Shown: positions 1 to 10,698, numbered from the stretch's first letter. The stretch is DNA of 42,762 nucleotides from Candidatus Competibacteraceae bacterium (GCA_003989065.1 RXIW01000026.1:1-42762); one strand, 5' to 3'. Notes: generated by a model not told the origin, from the letters alone. Translations and numbers: made by a program.

Positions 1-586
1 AGTCCAGCGCCGTTTCCAGGCTGACCCGATGGCCAGACGAGATATATAGCGGCCGGCAACCCGGCCGGCTGCGCAACGCCGCGCCGATCACCTCGCCATC
101 CGCTTGTAGCGGTGTCCATCCCCCGCGCTGCTCCGGCGGCGCGCCGTGCTGGCCATACAGCCGAGTCTTGGCCACGCCGATGCTGGGAATATCCACCAGC
201 AGGCCGAGATGACTGGCGATGCCCATCCGGCGCGGATGAGCGATCCCCTGGCCATCGCACAGCAGCAGATCCGGCGCGGCGCGCAGCTGCTCCAGCGCCT
301 CCAGCACCGCTGGCAACTCGCGAAACGACAACAGGCCGGGGATATAGGGAAATTCGGTCGGCCGCCGGGCAATGGCGGTTTCCAGCAACTCCAGTTCGGG
401 AAAGCGCAGCACCGCCACTGCAGCGCGGGTGACGGTCCCATCCGCCTCGAAACCCACGTCCACCCCCGCCACTCGCTGCACCGCGCCCAGCTGATCGGTC
501 AGAATCAGGCGGTCGCGCAACTCCCGCTGCAAAGCGATGGCTTCCGCCGGGTTGAGATTCCAACGATGCCGCATCTGTGCTTTCAT
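1..586 (-). CDS. nfi: Endonuclease V, partial (C-terminus beyond window)
   Basis: Endonuclease V cleaves DNA near deaminated bases, chiefly deoxyinosine, to start repair. The minus-strand reading frame runs open from an ATG at 586 to the window edge (195 codons seen). It shows the family's blocks: AGVDVGF with the first catalytic aspartate, FPYIPGLLSFRE, a block around LLLCDGQGIAHPRRMGIASHLG with the second aspartate and the histidine, IGVAKTRLYG, and near the edge PLYISSGHRVSL. The last block is close to the usual end of the protein (about 220-230 residues), so only some 25-35 residues should be missing. It is divergent from ndk, with about 210 bp between the starts. The call is firm; the start could shift by a few codons. 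Confidence 0.92.
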   Translation of the reverse strand, partial: MKAQMRHRWNLNPAEAIALQRELRDRLILTDQLGAVQRVAGVDVGFEADGTVTRAAVAVLRFPELELLETAIARRPTEFPYIPGLLSFRELPAVLEALEQLRAAPDLLLCDGQGIAHPRRMGIASHLGLLVDIPSIGVAKTRLYGQHGAPPEQRGGWTPLQADGEVIGAALRSRPGCRPLYISSGHRVSLETALD

Positions 587-795
587 GTCATTCAATCTCG
601 ATCCGCATAAAACTTTCGCCGCCAATCCCGGTCAACCGCACGGGTTGGCAATATCGCCACCGTAGAATGGGCGAACGATTCCGGCGATGCGTTGCCGGTG
701 TCACGTAAATATCGTTAAACTCTAGTTTGCCCGTTTGTTCACATTCGATGGGATCGCTTCGCCGACCCGGTCATTTTCATTCGCTGGAGCCCCGC

Positions 796-1227
796 ATGGC
801 CCTGGAACACACCCTGTCCATCATCAAACCCGATGCCGTCGCCCGTAACATCATCGGCAAGATCTACAGCAGCTTCGAAGAGCGGGGCCTGCAGATCGTC
901 GCGGCCAAGATGGTTCGATTGACCCGCGACCAGGCTGAAACCTTTTATGCCGTTCACCATGGACGCCCCTTCTATGAAGACCTGATCGCCTACATGACGT
1001 CCGGCCCGGTCATGGTCCAGGTTCTGGAAGGCGAGTCGGCCATTGCCCTGCACCGCGAAATCATGGGCGCCACCGATCCCAAAAAAGCCGCGTCCGGCAC
1101 CATCCGCGCCGAATTCGCCGAGAGCGTGACCCGCAACGCGGTGCACGGCTCCGATGCGCCGGAAACCGCCGCCGCCGAGATCGCCTTCTTCTTCGGTCAA
1201 TTCGACCTGTGTCCTCACACGGCCTAA
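796..1227 (+). CDS. ndk: Nucleoside diphosphate kinase
   Basis: Transfers the gamma-phosphate of ATP to other NDPs and dNDPs through a phosphohistidine. The 143-residue product has the normal family length. It starts with the typical [16 protein letters not shown] block (here [13 protein letters not shown]), and the active-site histidine lies in NAVHGSDA near residue 117. The ATG at 796 is preferred over the upstream start at 727 because the family begins here and TGGAG lies 7 bp upstream. It is first in the run ndk-rlmN-pilW-rodZ-hisS-yfgM-bamB, an order close to that of E. coli. The roughly 200 bp upstream should hold its promoter; I see only a weak -35/-10-like pair near 690-720. Confidence 0.97.
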   Translation: MALEHTLSIIKPDAVARNIIGKIYSSFEERGLQIVAAKMVRLTRDQAETFYAVHHGRPFYEDLIAYMTSGPVMVQVLEGESAIALHREIMGATDPKKAASGTIRAEFAESVTRNAVHGSDAPETAAAEIAFFFGQFDLCPHTA

Positions 1228-1254
1228 CCGGCCACTCACCCGATTACCGTCACC

Positions 1255-2346
1255 GTGGCCGCAGACAAACTCAACCTGTTCGATCTGGATCGCCGCGATC
1301 TGGAGACTTTCTTCGTCTCGATGGGAGAGAAGCCCTTTCGCGCCGCCCAGCTCATGAAGTGGATCTATCACGAACGGGTTGTCGACTTCGCGGCCATGAC
1401 CGATCTGAGCAAGGCGCTGCGCGCGCGCCTGGCCGAAACCACCGAAATCCGCCCGCCCGAGGTGATTCTGGACCAGGGCTCGCAGGACGGTTCGCACAAA
1501 TGGCTGATCCAGCTCGATAGCGGCAACTGCATCGAAACGGTCTTCATTCCCGAACCGGATCGCGGCACCCTGTGCGTGTCCTCGCAGATCGGTTGCCCGC
1601 TGGACTGCGCCTTCTGCGCCACCGCCCAGCAGGGTTTCAACCGCAATCTGACGGTGGCCGAGATCATCGGCCAGGTCTGGCAGGCCAGCCGCTTGCTGGG
1701 CGATGTCCGCAACGGCGACCGCATCATCACCAATGTCGTGCTGATGGGCATGGGCGAACCGCTGCTGAATTTCGCCAACGTGGTGAAGGCGACCGATCTG
1801 ATGCAGGACGATTTCGGCTTCGGCATCTCCAAACGGCGCGTCACCCTCAGCACCGCCGGCGTGGTGCCGGCCCTGTACCGTCTGCGGGAGGTCTCCGAGG
1901 TCAGTCTGGCGGTCTCACTGCATGCGCCCGACGACGCCCTACGCAACGAGCTGGTGCCGCTGAACCGCAAATATCCCATCGCCGAGCTGCTGGCAGCCTG
2001 TAAGCACTACATCGCCGACAAGCCGCATCGCCGCATCACCTGGGAATACGTGCTGCTGGATGGCGTCAACGACTCCGAGCAACACGCCAAGGCGCTGGCG
2101 GCGCTGATCCGCGACATCCCCTCCAAGGTCAACCTGATCCCATTCAATCCGTTTCCGAACACGCGCTACCGCCGTTCCGAACCGGCCGCCATTGCCCGCT
2201 TCCAGGCCATCCTGATGGCCCTCGGCCTGACCACCGTGGTCCGCAAGACCCGCGGCGACGACATCGCCGCCGCCTGCGGACAACTGGCCGGTCAGGTGCG
2301 CGCGCGTGGCCGCCGGCTGGCCCGTGCGGCGCAGCTGGCCGGTTAA
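1255..2346 (+). CDS. rlmN: Dual-specificity 23S rRNA/tRNA adenine-C2 methyltransferase
   Basis: Radical SAM enzyme that methylates C2 of A2503 in 23S rRNA and A37 in some tRNAs. The 363-residue product carries the radical-SAM triad as CPLDCAFC (CxxxCxxC) about a third of the way in. It also has GMGEPLLN, the SAM-binding STAGVVPAL block, and the C-terminal cysteine in [12 protein letters not shown] that acts in the methyl-transfer mechanism. The GTG at 1255 is used; it lies 27 bp after the ndk stop and gives the family-typical N-terminus, with the catalytic fold starting soon after. It ends 11 bp before pilW, so the genes are probably co-transcribed. Confidence 0.97.
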   Translation: MAADKLNLFDLDRRDLETFFVSMGEKPFRAAQLMKWIYHERVVDFAAMTDLSKALRARLAETTEIRPPEVILDQGSQDGSHKWLIQLDSGNCIETVFIPEPDRGTLCVSSQIGCPLDCAFCATAQQGFNRNLTVAEIIGQVWQASRLLGDVRNGDRIITNVVLMGMGEPLLNFANVVKATDLMQDDFGFGISKRRVTLSTAGVVPALYRLREVSEVSLAVSLHAPDDALRNELVPLNRKYPIAELLAACKHYIADKPHRRITWEYVLLDGVNDSEQHAKALAALIRDIPSKVNLIPFNPFPNTRYRRSEPAAIARFQAILMALGLTTVVRKTRGDDIAAACGQLAGQVRARGRRLARAAQLAG

Positions 2347-2357
2347 GGGAGGCATCC

Positions 2358-3113
2358 ATGATGCAGCGATCGACATTGCTTTCATTGGCTGCAGCGCTCT
2401 GGCTGGCCGGCTGCGCCAGTACCGGCGACGAGGATCTGCGGAAAAACGCGGCCGAGGCCAATTTCAAACTGGGCATCGGCTACATGCAGTCCGGCCATTT
2501 CAACGTCGCCCTGGAAAAGCTGCTCAAGTCGCTGCAATACGACGAGAACAACCCCGAGACCCATAACGCCGTCGCCCTCATCTACGAGGAGATTCGCGAG
2601 TATGGTCCCGCCGAGGCCCATTACAAGCGAGCCATCGAACTCCGCCCCGACTATACGGCGGCGAAGATCAATCTGGCCTACTTCAAATGCACCCGCGAAC
2701 CGTTGCGCCTCAGCGAGGGCGAAAGCGAGTTCCAGCAGATCGCTGCCGATCCGGCCAACGCCGGCGCCAACGCCTCCGAAGCCTATGCCGGCCTGGCCAC
2801 CTGCGCCCAGAAAGGCAACGATCCGACCCAGGCCGAGACCTGGGCGCGCAAGGCCATCGAAGGCAATCCCAACAACATCCGCGCCTTGTTCGCGCTGGCC
2901 CAGCTCAGCCAGTCCCAAGGCAAGACCCTGCAAGCGCGTGCGTTCCTGCAACGCTACCATGCCCAGACCCGCCCCACGCTCCAAAGCCTGGCGCTGGGCG
3001 TCGCCATCGAATCCTCCAAGGATGGCGACACTCAGCTGCTCCGGGAATACACGCTCTTGCTGAAGTCCCAGTTTCCGAATTCCGACGAAGCCCGCCGCCT
3101 GAAAAACCCCTAA
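2358..3113 (+). CDS. pilW: Type IV pilus biogenesis/stability lipoprotein PilW (PilF), TPR
   Basis: Pilotin-like outer-membrane lipoprotein; in related bacteria it helps the PilQ secretin assemble. The 251-residue product has a lipoprotein signal ending in LAGC (Cys19), followed by a stretch of TPR repeats, e.g. NFKLGIGYMQSGHFNVALEK and YGPAEAHYKRAIELRPDYT. A strong GGGAGG lies just upstream of tandem ATGs at 2358 and 2361. The gene sits between rlmN and rodZ, its usual place in gammaproteobacteria, and its stop overlaps the rodZ start (TAATG). This is a different protein from the minor pilin also called PilW at 38375-39508. The other pilus genes are 30 kb away in this window. Confidence 0.93.
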   Translation: MMQRSTLLSLAAALWLAGCASTGDEDLRKNAAEANFKLGIGYMQSGHFNVALEKLLKSLQYDENNPETHNAVALIYEEIREYGPAEAHYKRAIELRPDYTAAKINLAYFKCTREPLRLSEGESEFQQIAADPANAGANASEAYAGLATCAQKGNDPTQAETWARKAIEGNPNNIRALFALAQLSQSQGKTLQARAFLQRYHAQTRPTLQSLALGVAIESSKDGDTQLLREYTLLLKSQFPNSDEARRLKNP

Positions 3114-4177
3114 TGTATATGCCTAACGAGATCGCTCCCGATTTCATCCAATCGACTGACACGCCCGCCGCCAGCGGAGAGTCGCTTGGCGCCTGGTTGG
3201 CTCGCACCCGCAGCGACCGCGGCATGGCACCGCGCGATGCCGCCCGTCGACTGCGCCTGAATCTGGCCATCGTACAGGCCATCGAAGCCGACAATTTCGC
3301 CTGGCTCGGCCCGCCGGTCTTCGTCCGTGGCTATCTCAGCCGCTATGCCCAACTCCTGGATCTGCCCGAATCGGAGGTGCTGGAACGCCACCGGCAGCAA
3401 TCGGGCCCCAGCCAGGAACCGCCGCTGAAGGTGGTGCTTCCGGTGCAGCGCCAATCCCGGCTGTGGGATCTGCGCGGTTTGCTCTATCTGCTCCTGGTGA
3501 TCGGCATCGGCTGGACCGCCGTACAACACCTGGGCGATCTCGATCCTGGCCGACTGCTTGGCTGGTGGAAGCAAGACCACGACCAGAACGTCGCCAGCCA
3601 GCCCGCCAGTTCCGCGGGTCCCACGCCGTCCTCCACCACGCAAACACACTATCCTTTCCAGCCCAAACCGGCTGAAGTGGCGAGCGCGCCGACCGCGCCA
3701 GCGACTCCAACGCCCGCCGTGCCGCCTTCCAGCGAAGCGCCCGCGCCCAAGCCGGAAGCGCCTGCCGCGCCGCTGGCCAGCATCACCGCGCTGCCCATTC
3801 CTGCGCCGGTCCTGCCGACCCCGCCGGTGGAACATCTGCCGATCGCGGCAGTGCCCGACCTGAGCGCTACCATCACCGCACCGGTCACCAGCATCACGGG
3901 CGCATCCCTAGACGCCAACGGCGAAGCCAAGCTGTTGCTGGAATTCAGCAACGACTGCTGGGTGGAGATCAAGGACGCCCAAGGAAATGTGCTGACCAGC
4001 GGCTTGATGAAGGCCAACAGCACCCATTCCATCGCCGGGGTCGCACCCTTCAAGGTCACCCTGGGCAACGCACCGGCGGCCCGCATCGTGCTGGACGACC
4101 GCCTGGTCGATGCGGCGGTTTACGTTCCCCGGCGCGGCACCGTCAGCCGCTTCACCCTGGAACGCGGTCAACCCTGA
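3113..4177 (+). CDS. rodZ: Cytoskeleton protein RodZ
   Basis: Inner-membrane protein linking MreB to the cell-wall elongation machinery. From the ATG at 3113, which overlaps the pilW stop by one base (ATG at 3119 is an in-frame alternative), the product is 354 residues. It has an N-terminal Cro/CI-type helix-turn-helix domain at about 22-90 (GAWLARTRSDRGMAPRDAAR onward), one membrane segment at about 119-138, and a long Pro/Ala/Thr-rich periplasmic linker at about 150-245. The C-terminal DUF4115 beta domain includes LLEFSNDCWVEIKDAQG. The reading frame extends well upstream of 3113 inside pilW, but that part has no RodZ similarity. The usual next gene, ispG, is absent. Confidence 0.95.
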   Translation: MYMPNEIAPDFIQSTDTPAASGESLGAWLARTRSDRGMAPRDAARRLRLNLAIVQAIEADNFAWLGPPVFVRGYLSRYAQLLDLPESEVLERHRQQSGPSQEPPLKVVLPVQRQSRLWDLRGLLYLLLVIGIGWTAVQHLGDLDPGRLLGWWKQDHDQNVASQPASSAGPTPSSTTQTHYPFQPKPAEVASAPTAPATPTPAVPPSSEAPAPKPEAPAAPLASITALPIPAPVLPTPPVEHLPIAAVPDLSATITAPVTSITGASLDANGEAKLLLEFSNDCWVEIKDAQGNVLTSGLMKANSTHSIAGVAPFKVTLGNAPAARIVLDDRLVDAAVYVPRRGTVSRFTLERGQP

Positions 4178-4240
4178 ACCGGCACCGCCCCCGGCTTCCG
4201 CATCGGCGGACACATCTCTGGCAACTCTGGACTTCGACTC

Positions 4241-5527
<1,287 letters not shown>

Positions 5528-5560
5528 TTCACTGAACCGGATGCCGGAGAGCTCAAACTG

Positions 5561-6529
5561 ATGGAACAATATACCGACGACGAACGCGTCGACGATCTCA
5601 AGAAGTGGTGGAAGGAAAACGGTATCAGCATCCTCGCCGGCATCGGGCTGGGCGTAGTCGCGATTTTCGGTTGGCAATATTGGGGCGCTCACCGCAATAG
5701 CCAGGCGGAAAAAACCTCGCTGATCTACGACGCCTTCATCGTGGCGGTGGAAAAACCGGATGCCGCTCAGGCCCGCCAGCACGGCGAAGCGCTGTTGGCC
5801 GAGTCTCCCAACTCTACCTATGCAGCCCTGGTCGGGTTGCAACTGGCCAAGCTGGCGCTGGACAGCGGCGACACCAACGCTGCGGGCCAGCGCCTGGAAT
5901 GGGTCATCGCCAATGCTGGCCCCGACGAGATCAAGGACATCGCTCGGCTGCGCCTGGCGCGCGTACAACTCGCCGCCGGTCAACAGGCCGAAGCGGAAAA
6001 AACGCTGGGGCAGATGACGACCCCCAGCCTGCAGGTCCAGCGAGAGGAGCTCAAGGGCGATCTCTACCTGGCGAGCAACGATCTGGACAAAGCCCGAACC
6101 GCTTATGCAGCCGCGCTGGCAGCGGGCGGCAACAATCCCCTCCTCCAGCTCAAACTCGATCACCTGGGTGCGACCGCCTCCGACGCGATCATCCCTGCGC
6201 CGCCGCCACCGCCACCACCCACCCCGGAACCTGAAGCGGCTAAGGCAACGACCGACACGGCTCCGACCACGACGACACCCGCGCCCGCAGCGGTTCCAGT
6301 CGAGTCAACCAAAGCCGCTCCAACCAGTGAATCCGCTGAAACTGAAGCCGCTCCAACCAGCGAATCCGCTGAAACTGAAGCCGCTCCAACCAGCGAATCC
6401 GCTGAAACTGAAGCCGCTCCGGCGACCGCGCCCACGCCGCCCGCCGAACCCGCACCACCGGCCGAGCCTATGCCCGAGTCCGGGACAACGCTAACGCCGC
6501 CTTCACCCACATCTCCAGCAGGTCAATGA
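5561..6529 (+). CDS. yfgM: YfgM-type TPR membrane protein with long repeat-bearing tail
   Basis: Probable ancillary SecYEG-associated protein: YfgM has one inner-membrane anchor and a periplasmic TPR domain that works with the chaperone PpiD. The product is 322 residues. A cytoplasmic start (TDDERVDDLKKWWKENG) leads into a membrane segment at about 24-43 (ISILAGIGLGVVAIFGW), then TPR-like helices to about residue 205. It differs from the usual form (about 205-215 residues) by an extra tail of roughly 110 residues rich in Pro, Ala, Thr and Glu, including three 11-residue tandem repeats (see the repeat at 6317). Its stop overlaps the bamB start (ATGA), placing it between hisS and bamB as in E. 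coli. Confidence 0.88.
   Translation: MEQYTDDERVDDLKKWWKENGISILAGIGLGVVAIFGWQYWGAHRNSQAEKTSLIYDAFIVAVEKPDAAQARQHGEALLAESPNSTYAALVGLQLAKLALDSGDTNAAGQRLEWVIANAGPDEIKDIARLRLARVQLAAGQQAEAEKTLGQMTTPSLQVQREELKGDLYLASNDLDKARTAYAAALAAGGNNPLLQLKLDHLGATASDAIIPAPPPPPPPTPEPEAAKATTDTAPTTTTPAPAAVPVESTKAAPTSESAETEAAPTSESAETEAAPTSESAETEAAPATAPTPPAEPAPPAEPMPESGTTLTPPSPTSPAGQ
6317..6415 (+). repeat. Three tandem 33-bp units inside the yfgM tail
   Basis: Three consecutive 33-bp units encode APTSESAETEA in frame. Units 2 and 3 are identical; unit 1 differs by one base (AGT for AGC). A partial fourth start (GCTCC) follows at 6416. Because the unit is a multiple of three, gain or loss changes length without breaking the frame. 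The near-perfect identity points to recent expansion. Confidence 0.95.
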
Positions 6530-7689
6530 ACATGATCCGCCGCATCTTTCCGCTTCTGCTCTTGCTCACGACTGCTGGCTGCAGCTGGATAGGCGGCTGG
6601 TTCAGTTCCGACAATTCCATCCCGCCGGCCGATCTCAAATCGATCGATCAGCCGATCAACATCCAGCAACTCTGGGAAACCAGCGTGGGGGCCGGCGCGA
6701 AAGACCAGTACATCAATCTGACGCCAGCCCTGGCGGATGGTCGCATCTACGCAGCCAGCATCGATGGCGTGGTCGTGGCGCTGGATGCGCTGAGCGGCCA
6801 GCGTCTGTGGGAAACCGCTACCCAACTCTCCATCACCGGCGGAGTCGGCCTGAGCGAGAGCGGACTGGTGCTGGTCGGTAGCAACAAGGGTCAGGTCGTC
6901 GCGCTGCGGCAGGAGTCGGGCCAGGAAGTCTGGCGGACCCAACTCTCCAGCGAGGTACTAGCCGCGCCGCGCGGAGCCCACGGCATCATCGTGGTGCGCA
7001 CCGGCGACGGCAAATTCACCGGTCTCGACGCCCGTACCGGCGACAAACGCTGGGCCTATACCCACACCATACCCGCCCTCAGCCTGCGCGGCAGCGCGCC
7101 GCCGGTCATTACCCACGATCTGGTCATCGCGGGTCTCGACTCCGGCAAGTTGCTGGTGCTGTCCCTGGAGAAAGGCATACCGCTCACCGAAAAAATCATC
7201 GCGGCGCCGCGTGGTCGCACCGAAATCGAACGCTTGACCGACATCGATTCCGAGCCCAAGCCATACGCCGATATCCTCTATCTGGTCGCCTACCGCGGCA
7301 GCGTCGCCGCCATCGATATGCGTGGTGGCGGACTGATATGGAACCGCGATCTGTCCAGCTATGCCGGACTCGATGTGGACGAACGGCAGGTCTACATCAG
7401 CGACGACACCGATGCGGTGCTGGGATTGGATCGCCGCAGCGGCGGCACGCTTTGGAAACAATCCGAGCTAACCGGCCGCCGCCTGACCGCCCCAGCCGCC
7501 ACCGACGACTATGTCGTGGTCGGCGATTTCGAGGGTTATCTGCACTGGCTGAGCAAAGACAGCGGTCGCATCGTCGGCCGGGCCCGCTCCACCAGCAAGG
7601 GCATCCTCGCCCCGCCGATCGCGGCCGGCAATGTCGTCTTCGTCTACGATCGCAGCGGCACGCTGAGCGCTTTTCGCCCCGGCGGTTGA
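6526..7689 (+). CDS. bamB: Outer membrane protein assembly factor BamB
   Basis: Lipoprotein subunit of the BAM complex that inserts beta-barrel proteins into the outer membrane. The 387-residue product has a lipobox TTAGC (Cys19 from the ATG at 6526; ATG at 6532 is an alternative start). PQQ-type beta-propeller repeats follow, e.g. GRIYAASIDGVVVALDALSGQRLWE, VVVRTGDGKFTGLDARTGDKRW and VVVGDFEGYLHWLSKDSGRIVG. The start overlaps the yfgM stop. In E. coli der follows; here an unrelated gene does. Confidence 0.96.
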   Translation: MNMIRRIFPLLLLLTTAGCSWIGGWFSSDNSIPPADLKSIDQPINIQQLWETSVGAGAKDQYINLTPALADGRIYAASIDGVVVALDALSGQRLWETATQLSITGGVGLSESGLVLVGSNKGQVVALRQESGQEVWRTQLSSEVLAAPRGAHGIIVVRTGDGKFTGLDARTGDKRWAYTHTIPALSLRGSAPPVITHDLVIAGLDSGKLLVLSLEKGIPLTEKIIAAPRGRTEIERLTDIDSEPKPYADILYLVAYRGSVAAIDMRGGGLIWNRDLSSYAGLDVDERQVYISDDTDAVLGLDRRSGGTLWKQSELTGRRLTAPAATDDYVVVGDFEGYLHWLSKDSGRIVGRARSTSKGILAPPIAAGNVVFVYDRSGTLSAFRPGG

Positions 7690-7691
7690 GC

Positions 7692-7738
7692 GCGCGTCTC
7701 CTGCTCCCGGCTTTGCTGCCGCCCGGGACAGGAGCGCG
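7692..7738. terminator. Stem-loop after bamB (possible terminator, no T-tract)
   Basis: An interrupted inverted repeat: CGCG/CGCG outer arms, CTCCTG (7698-7703) with CAGGAG (7729-7734), and inner CCCGG (7706-7710) with CCGGG (7723-7727). No T-run follows, so this may be a Rho-associated or transcript-stabilising hairpin rather than an intrinsic terminator. Confidence 0.45.
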
Positions 7739-7797
7739 TACGCCTGCATGATCGTGCGGCCCGAACCCGTATCCCAAACGTCTTCCCCGCAACGACC

Positions 7798-8433
7798 ATG
7801 CTGGATCAACTGATCACCATCTTCGTCACCTTCCTGGTCGTGATCGACCCGGTCGGTGTCGCCCCGATCTTCTCGGCGCTGACCCGTGGCGGCAGTGACC
7901 GCTATCGCCGACGCATGGCGTTCAAAGGGACCCTGATCGCCACGCTGATCCTGCTGTTCTTTGCCTTTACCGGCGACGCCCTGTTGCGATCGCTGGGGAT
8001 CAGCTTGGCCGCATTTCGAGTCAGCGGCGGCGCACTGCTGTTTCTGCTGGCCATCGACATGGTGTTCGCTCGCCCGTCCGGTCTGCGCTCGGCCACGGTG
8101 CGGGAACAGGAGGAAGCGCAATACCGCGAGGATATTTCGGTCTTCCCGCTGGCGTTTCCGCTGCTGGCCGGCCCCGGCACCCTGACCACCATCCTGCTGA
8201 CCATCAGCAGCATGCACCCCCAGGAACAACCCTTGTTGTTCCTGGGCTTCCTGGCCGTGCTGCTGACGATCCTGCTGCTGACCCTGCTGTGCCTGCTGCT
8301 GGCCCCGCAGTTGATGAAGTTGATCGGCGAAACCGGGGCCAACGTCATCGACCGTTTGCTGGGGGTGATTCTGGCCGCGCTGGCGATCCAGTTCATCCTC
8401 GAAGGGCTGCGGGCCGGCCTGTTCGGAACCTGA
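7798..8433 (+). CDS. MarC family integral membrane protein
   Basis: Membrane protein of the MarC/YchE/YhgN family, whose transport function is unsettled. The 211-residue product has the normal length and about six hydrophobic segments. It begins with the family hallmark (FVTFLVVIDPVGVAPIFSALT), has FRVSGGALLFLLAIDMVF in the middle, FPLAFPLLAGPGTLTTILL around residue 118, and ends with the segment containing LIGETGANVIDRLLGVILAAL. It lies 108 bp after bamB and 12 bp before priA, so it is probably co-transcribed with priA. The old MarC link to multiple antibiotic resistance has not held up, so no resistance role is implied. Confidence 0.88.
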   Translation: MLDQLITIFVTFLVVIDPVGVAPIFSALTRGGSDRYRRRMAFKGTLIATLILLFFAFTGDALLRSLGISLAAFRVSGGALLFLLAIDMVFARPSGLRSATVREQEEAQYREDISVFPLAFPLLAGPGTLTTILLTISSMHPQEQPLLFLGFLAVLLTILLLTLLCLLLAPQLMKLIGETGANVIDRLLGVILAALAIQFILEGLRAGLFGT

Positions 8434-8445
8434 AGGTTGGCCCGC

Positions 8446-10668
8446 ATGTCCGGCCCGGTGCTGCGGATCGCCATTCCTTCCCCGCTCTACCGAACCTTCG
8501 ATTATGCGCCGCCGCCGGACACCGACATCTCGGCGCTGCAACCCGGCATCCGCGTGCGGGTTCCCTTCGGTCGGCGCAGCGTCGTCGGCTTCCTGCTGGA
8601 ACTGGGCCACGATACGCCTCTGGATCCCGCCGCCCTGCGTCCGGCCCAAGCGGTGCTCGACACCGAACCGATCCTGCCCGCCGATGTGCTGGCGCTGTTG
8701 CGCTGGGCGCAGGGCTACTACCATCATCCGCCGGGAGACGTGTTCGCCGCTGCCTTGCCGACACTGCTGCGTCAAGGCGAACCGGCTGCTCTACCCCAGC
8801 CGCCGCTGCTGTGGCGCATCACCACAGCGGGCCACGCGGCGCGGACCCAAGCTGCCCCGGCACTGCGCCGCGCACCCGCCCAGTTCCTGCTGCTTGATCA
8901 TCTGGCGGCCTATCCCGATGGCGCCGCAGCCGAGGACAGCTTGCGCCCGGTGGTGCGCGACAGTGCCGCCACCCTGCGCGCCTTGCACGCCAAAGGTTGG
9001 GTGGAGCGAACCGCGCCGACGGTAATCCCATCGCTGGCAGCGCCTCCCTCCTCTATCCCAGCACCCGTTCTCAACGAGGCCCAAACCGCCGCGGTCGCTG
9101 CCATCGTGGCCCAATTGGACCGTTTCGGCGTTTTTTTACTCGAAGGGGTGACCGGCAGCGGCAAGACCGAAGTCTATCTGCGGCTGATCGAAGCCGTGCT
9201 GGCACAGGGCCGACAGGCGCTAGCACTGGTTCCGGAAATCGGCCTGACGCCCCAATTGCTGGCCCGCTTCCGGGAACGCCTGCCCGGCCCGCTGGCGGTA
9301 TTGCACTCGGGCCTGAGCGACCGTGAGCGACTCCATGCCTGGCTGTCGGCGCGCAGCGGCGTTGCTCGGGTGGTGGTCGGCACCCGCTCGGCGGTGTTCG
9401 CCCCCCTACCGACCCCTGGCATCATCATCGTCGACGAGGAGCACGACCTGTCCTTCAAGCAACAGGACGGCTTTCGTTATCACGCCCGCGATCTGGCGAT
9501 CATCCGGGCTCAACGGCTCGGCATTCCGGTCGTGCTGGGCTCGGCCACGCCGGCGCTGGAAAGCCTGCACAACGCGCGGCGCGGCCGCTACCGGGCATTG
9601 CGACTACCAGAACGAGTCGGTGGCGGGCGCACGCCATCGATCGAATTGCTGGACGTGCGTCGCCAGCCGCTGATCGAAGGGCTGTCGCCACCGCTGTTGG
9701 AGCGGATGCGCGCCCACTTGGCCCGCGAGGAACAGGTGCTGCTGTTTCTCAATCGGCGCGGTTTCGCCCCGGTGCTGTTCTGTCACGAATGCGGCTGGCT
9801 GAGCCAGTGTCGACACTGCGACGCGCGCATGACCCTGCATCTGCGCCAGCGCCGCCTGCTCTGCCATCACTGCGGCGACAGCCGGCCGATCGATATCACC
9901 TGCCCGACATGCGGCAGCGTGGATCTGCGAGCGATCGGCCAGGGGACCGAACGGCTGGAAACCGCCCTGCAACAGGAATTCCCAACCGTCGGCATCGCTC
10001 GCCTGGATCGCGACAGCACCCGGCGGCGCGGCAGCCTGGAGACCCTACTGACCGATATCCACAACGGCCAGCGCCGTCTGTTGATCGGCACCCAGATGCT
10101 GGCTAAAGGCCATCATTTTCCCGAGGTGACCCTGGTGGGGATCGTCGACGCCGATCAGGGCTTGTACGGCATCGACTTCCGCTCCAGCGAACGGATGGCG
10201 CAATTGATCCTGCAGGTCGCTGGGCGAGCCGGGCGGGCGGATAAACCGGGCGTCGTCATCATTCAGACCCACCACCCCGATCACCCTCTGCTTCGGCTTC
10301 TGGCGACACAGGGTTATCCGGCCTTCGCCGCAGCGGCGCTCGACGAGCGGCAGGCGGCAGCGCTACCGCCGTTCGCCCATCAAGCTCTGTTGCGGGCGGA
10401 ATCGGCCGATCCAGAACGAGCGATGGCTTTTCTACAGGCGGCGCGCGCCCTGGCGGAACCGCTGGCTGCTGGACTGGAACTGCTGGGCCCGGCTCCTGCA
10501 CCCATGGAGCGCCGCGCCGGTCGTTATCGAGCCCATTTGCTGCTGCAAGCCGTGCGTCGCCAGGATTTGCACGATTTTCTTGAAATCTGGACTGTACAAC
10601 TCAGAAAAAAGCCTCTTGACCGCCATATCCGCTGGTCGCTGGATGTCGATCCCATGGAGCTTTATTGA
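8446..10668 (+). CDS. priA: Primosomal replication protein N' (PriA helicase)
   Basis: 3'-to-5' DNA helicase that recognises abandoned forks and reloads DnaB to restart replication. The 740-residue product has the N-terminal 3'BD domain (LRIAIPSPLYRTFDYA), Walker A GVTGSGKTEVY, Walker B DEEH, and helicase motifs such as LGSATPALESL. The zinc-binding insertion has CHECGWLSQCRHC followed by CHHC and CPTCG, and motifs V/VI include GTQMLAKGHHFP and QVAGRAGR. The ATG at 8446 is preferred to the TTG at 8437 because TGAAGG at 8431-8436 is correctly spaced only from the ATG. A weak AT-rich hairpin just after the stop could end transcription. Confidence 0.97.
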   Translation: MSGPVLRIAIPSPLYRTFDYAPPPDTDISALQPGIRVRVPFGRRSVVGFLLELGHDTPLDPAALRPAQAVLDTEPILPADVLALLRWAQGYYHHPPGDVFAAALPTLLRQGEPAALPQPPLLWRITTAGHAARTQAAPALRRAPAQFLLLDHLAAYPDGAAAEDSLRPVVRDSAATLRALHAKGWVERTAPTVIPSLAAPPSSIPAPVLNEAQTAAVAAIVAQLDRFGVFLLEGVTGSGKTEVYLRLIEAVLAQGRQALALVPEIGLTPQLLARFRERLPGPLAVLHSGLSDRERLHAWLSARSGVARVVVGTRSAVFAPLPTPGIIIVDEEHDLSFKQQDGFRYHARDLAIIRAQRLGIPVVLGSATPALESLHNARRGRYRALRLPERVGGGRTPSIELLDVRRQPLIEGLSPPLLERMRAHLAREEQVLLFLNRRGFAPVLFCHECGWLSQCRHCDARMTLHLRQRRLLCHHCGDSRPIDITCPTCGSVDLRAIGQGTERLETALQQEFPTVGIARLDRDSTRRRGSLETLLTDIHNGQRRLLIGTQMLAKGHHFPEVTLVGIVDADQGLYGIDFRSSERMAQLILQVAGRAGRADKPGVVIIQTHHPDHPLLRLLATQGYPAFAAAALDERQAAALPPFAHQALLRAESADPERAMAFLQAARALAEPLAAGLELLGPAPAPMERRAGRYRAHLLLQAVRRQDLHDFLEIWTVQLRKKPLDRHIRWSLDVDPMELY

Positions 10669-10681
10669 CCCCGATCGCCTG

Positions 10682-10698
10682 ATTTCGCCCGAAATTTT
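10682..10698 (+). terminator. Weak AT-rich hairpin after priA
   Basis: ATTTC and GAAAT arms around a GCCC loop, followed by TTTTA. The stem is short, so termination here is only a possibility. Confidence 0.3.

Noticed and set aside
739..1497. A long minus-strand frame across ndk and rlmN
   Set aside because: It is a shadow of two well-defined genes with no domain signal or ribosome-binding site.
2687..3112. An upstream extension of RodZ inside pilW
   Set aside because: It overlaps pilW throughout and lacks RodZ similarity; the HTH domain begins just after 3113.
6317..6415. CRISPR-like repeat
   Set aside because: The units are contiguous with no spacers and are in frame within a coding gene.
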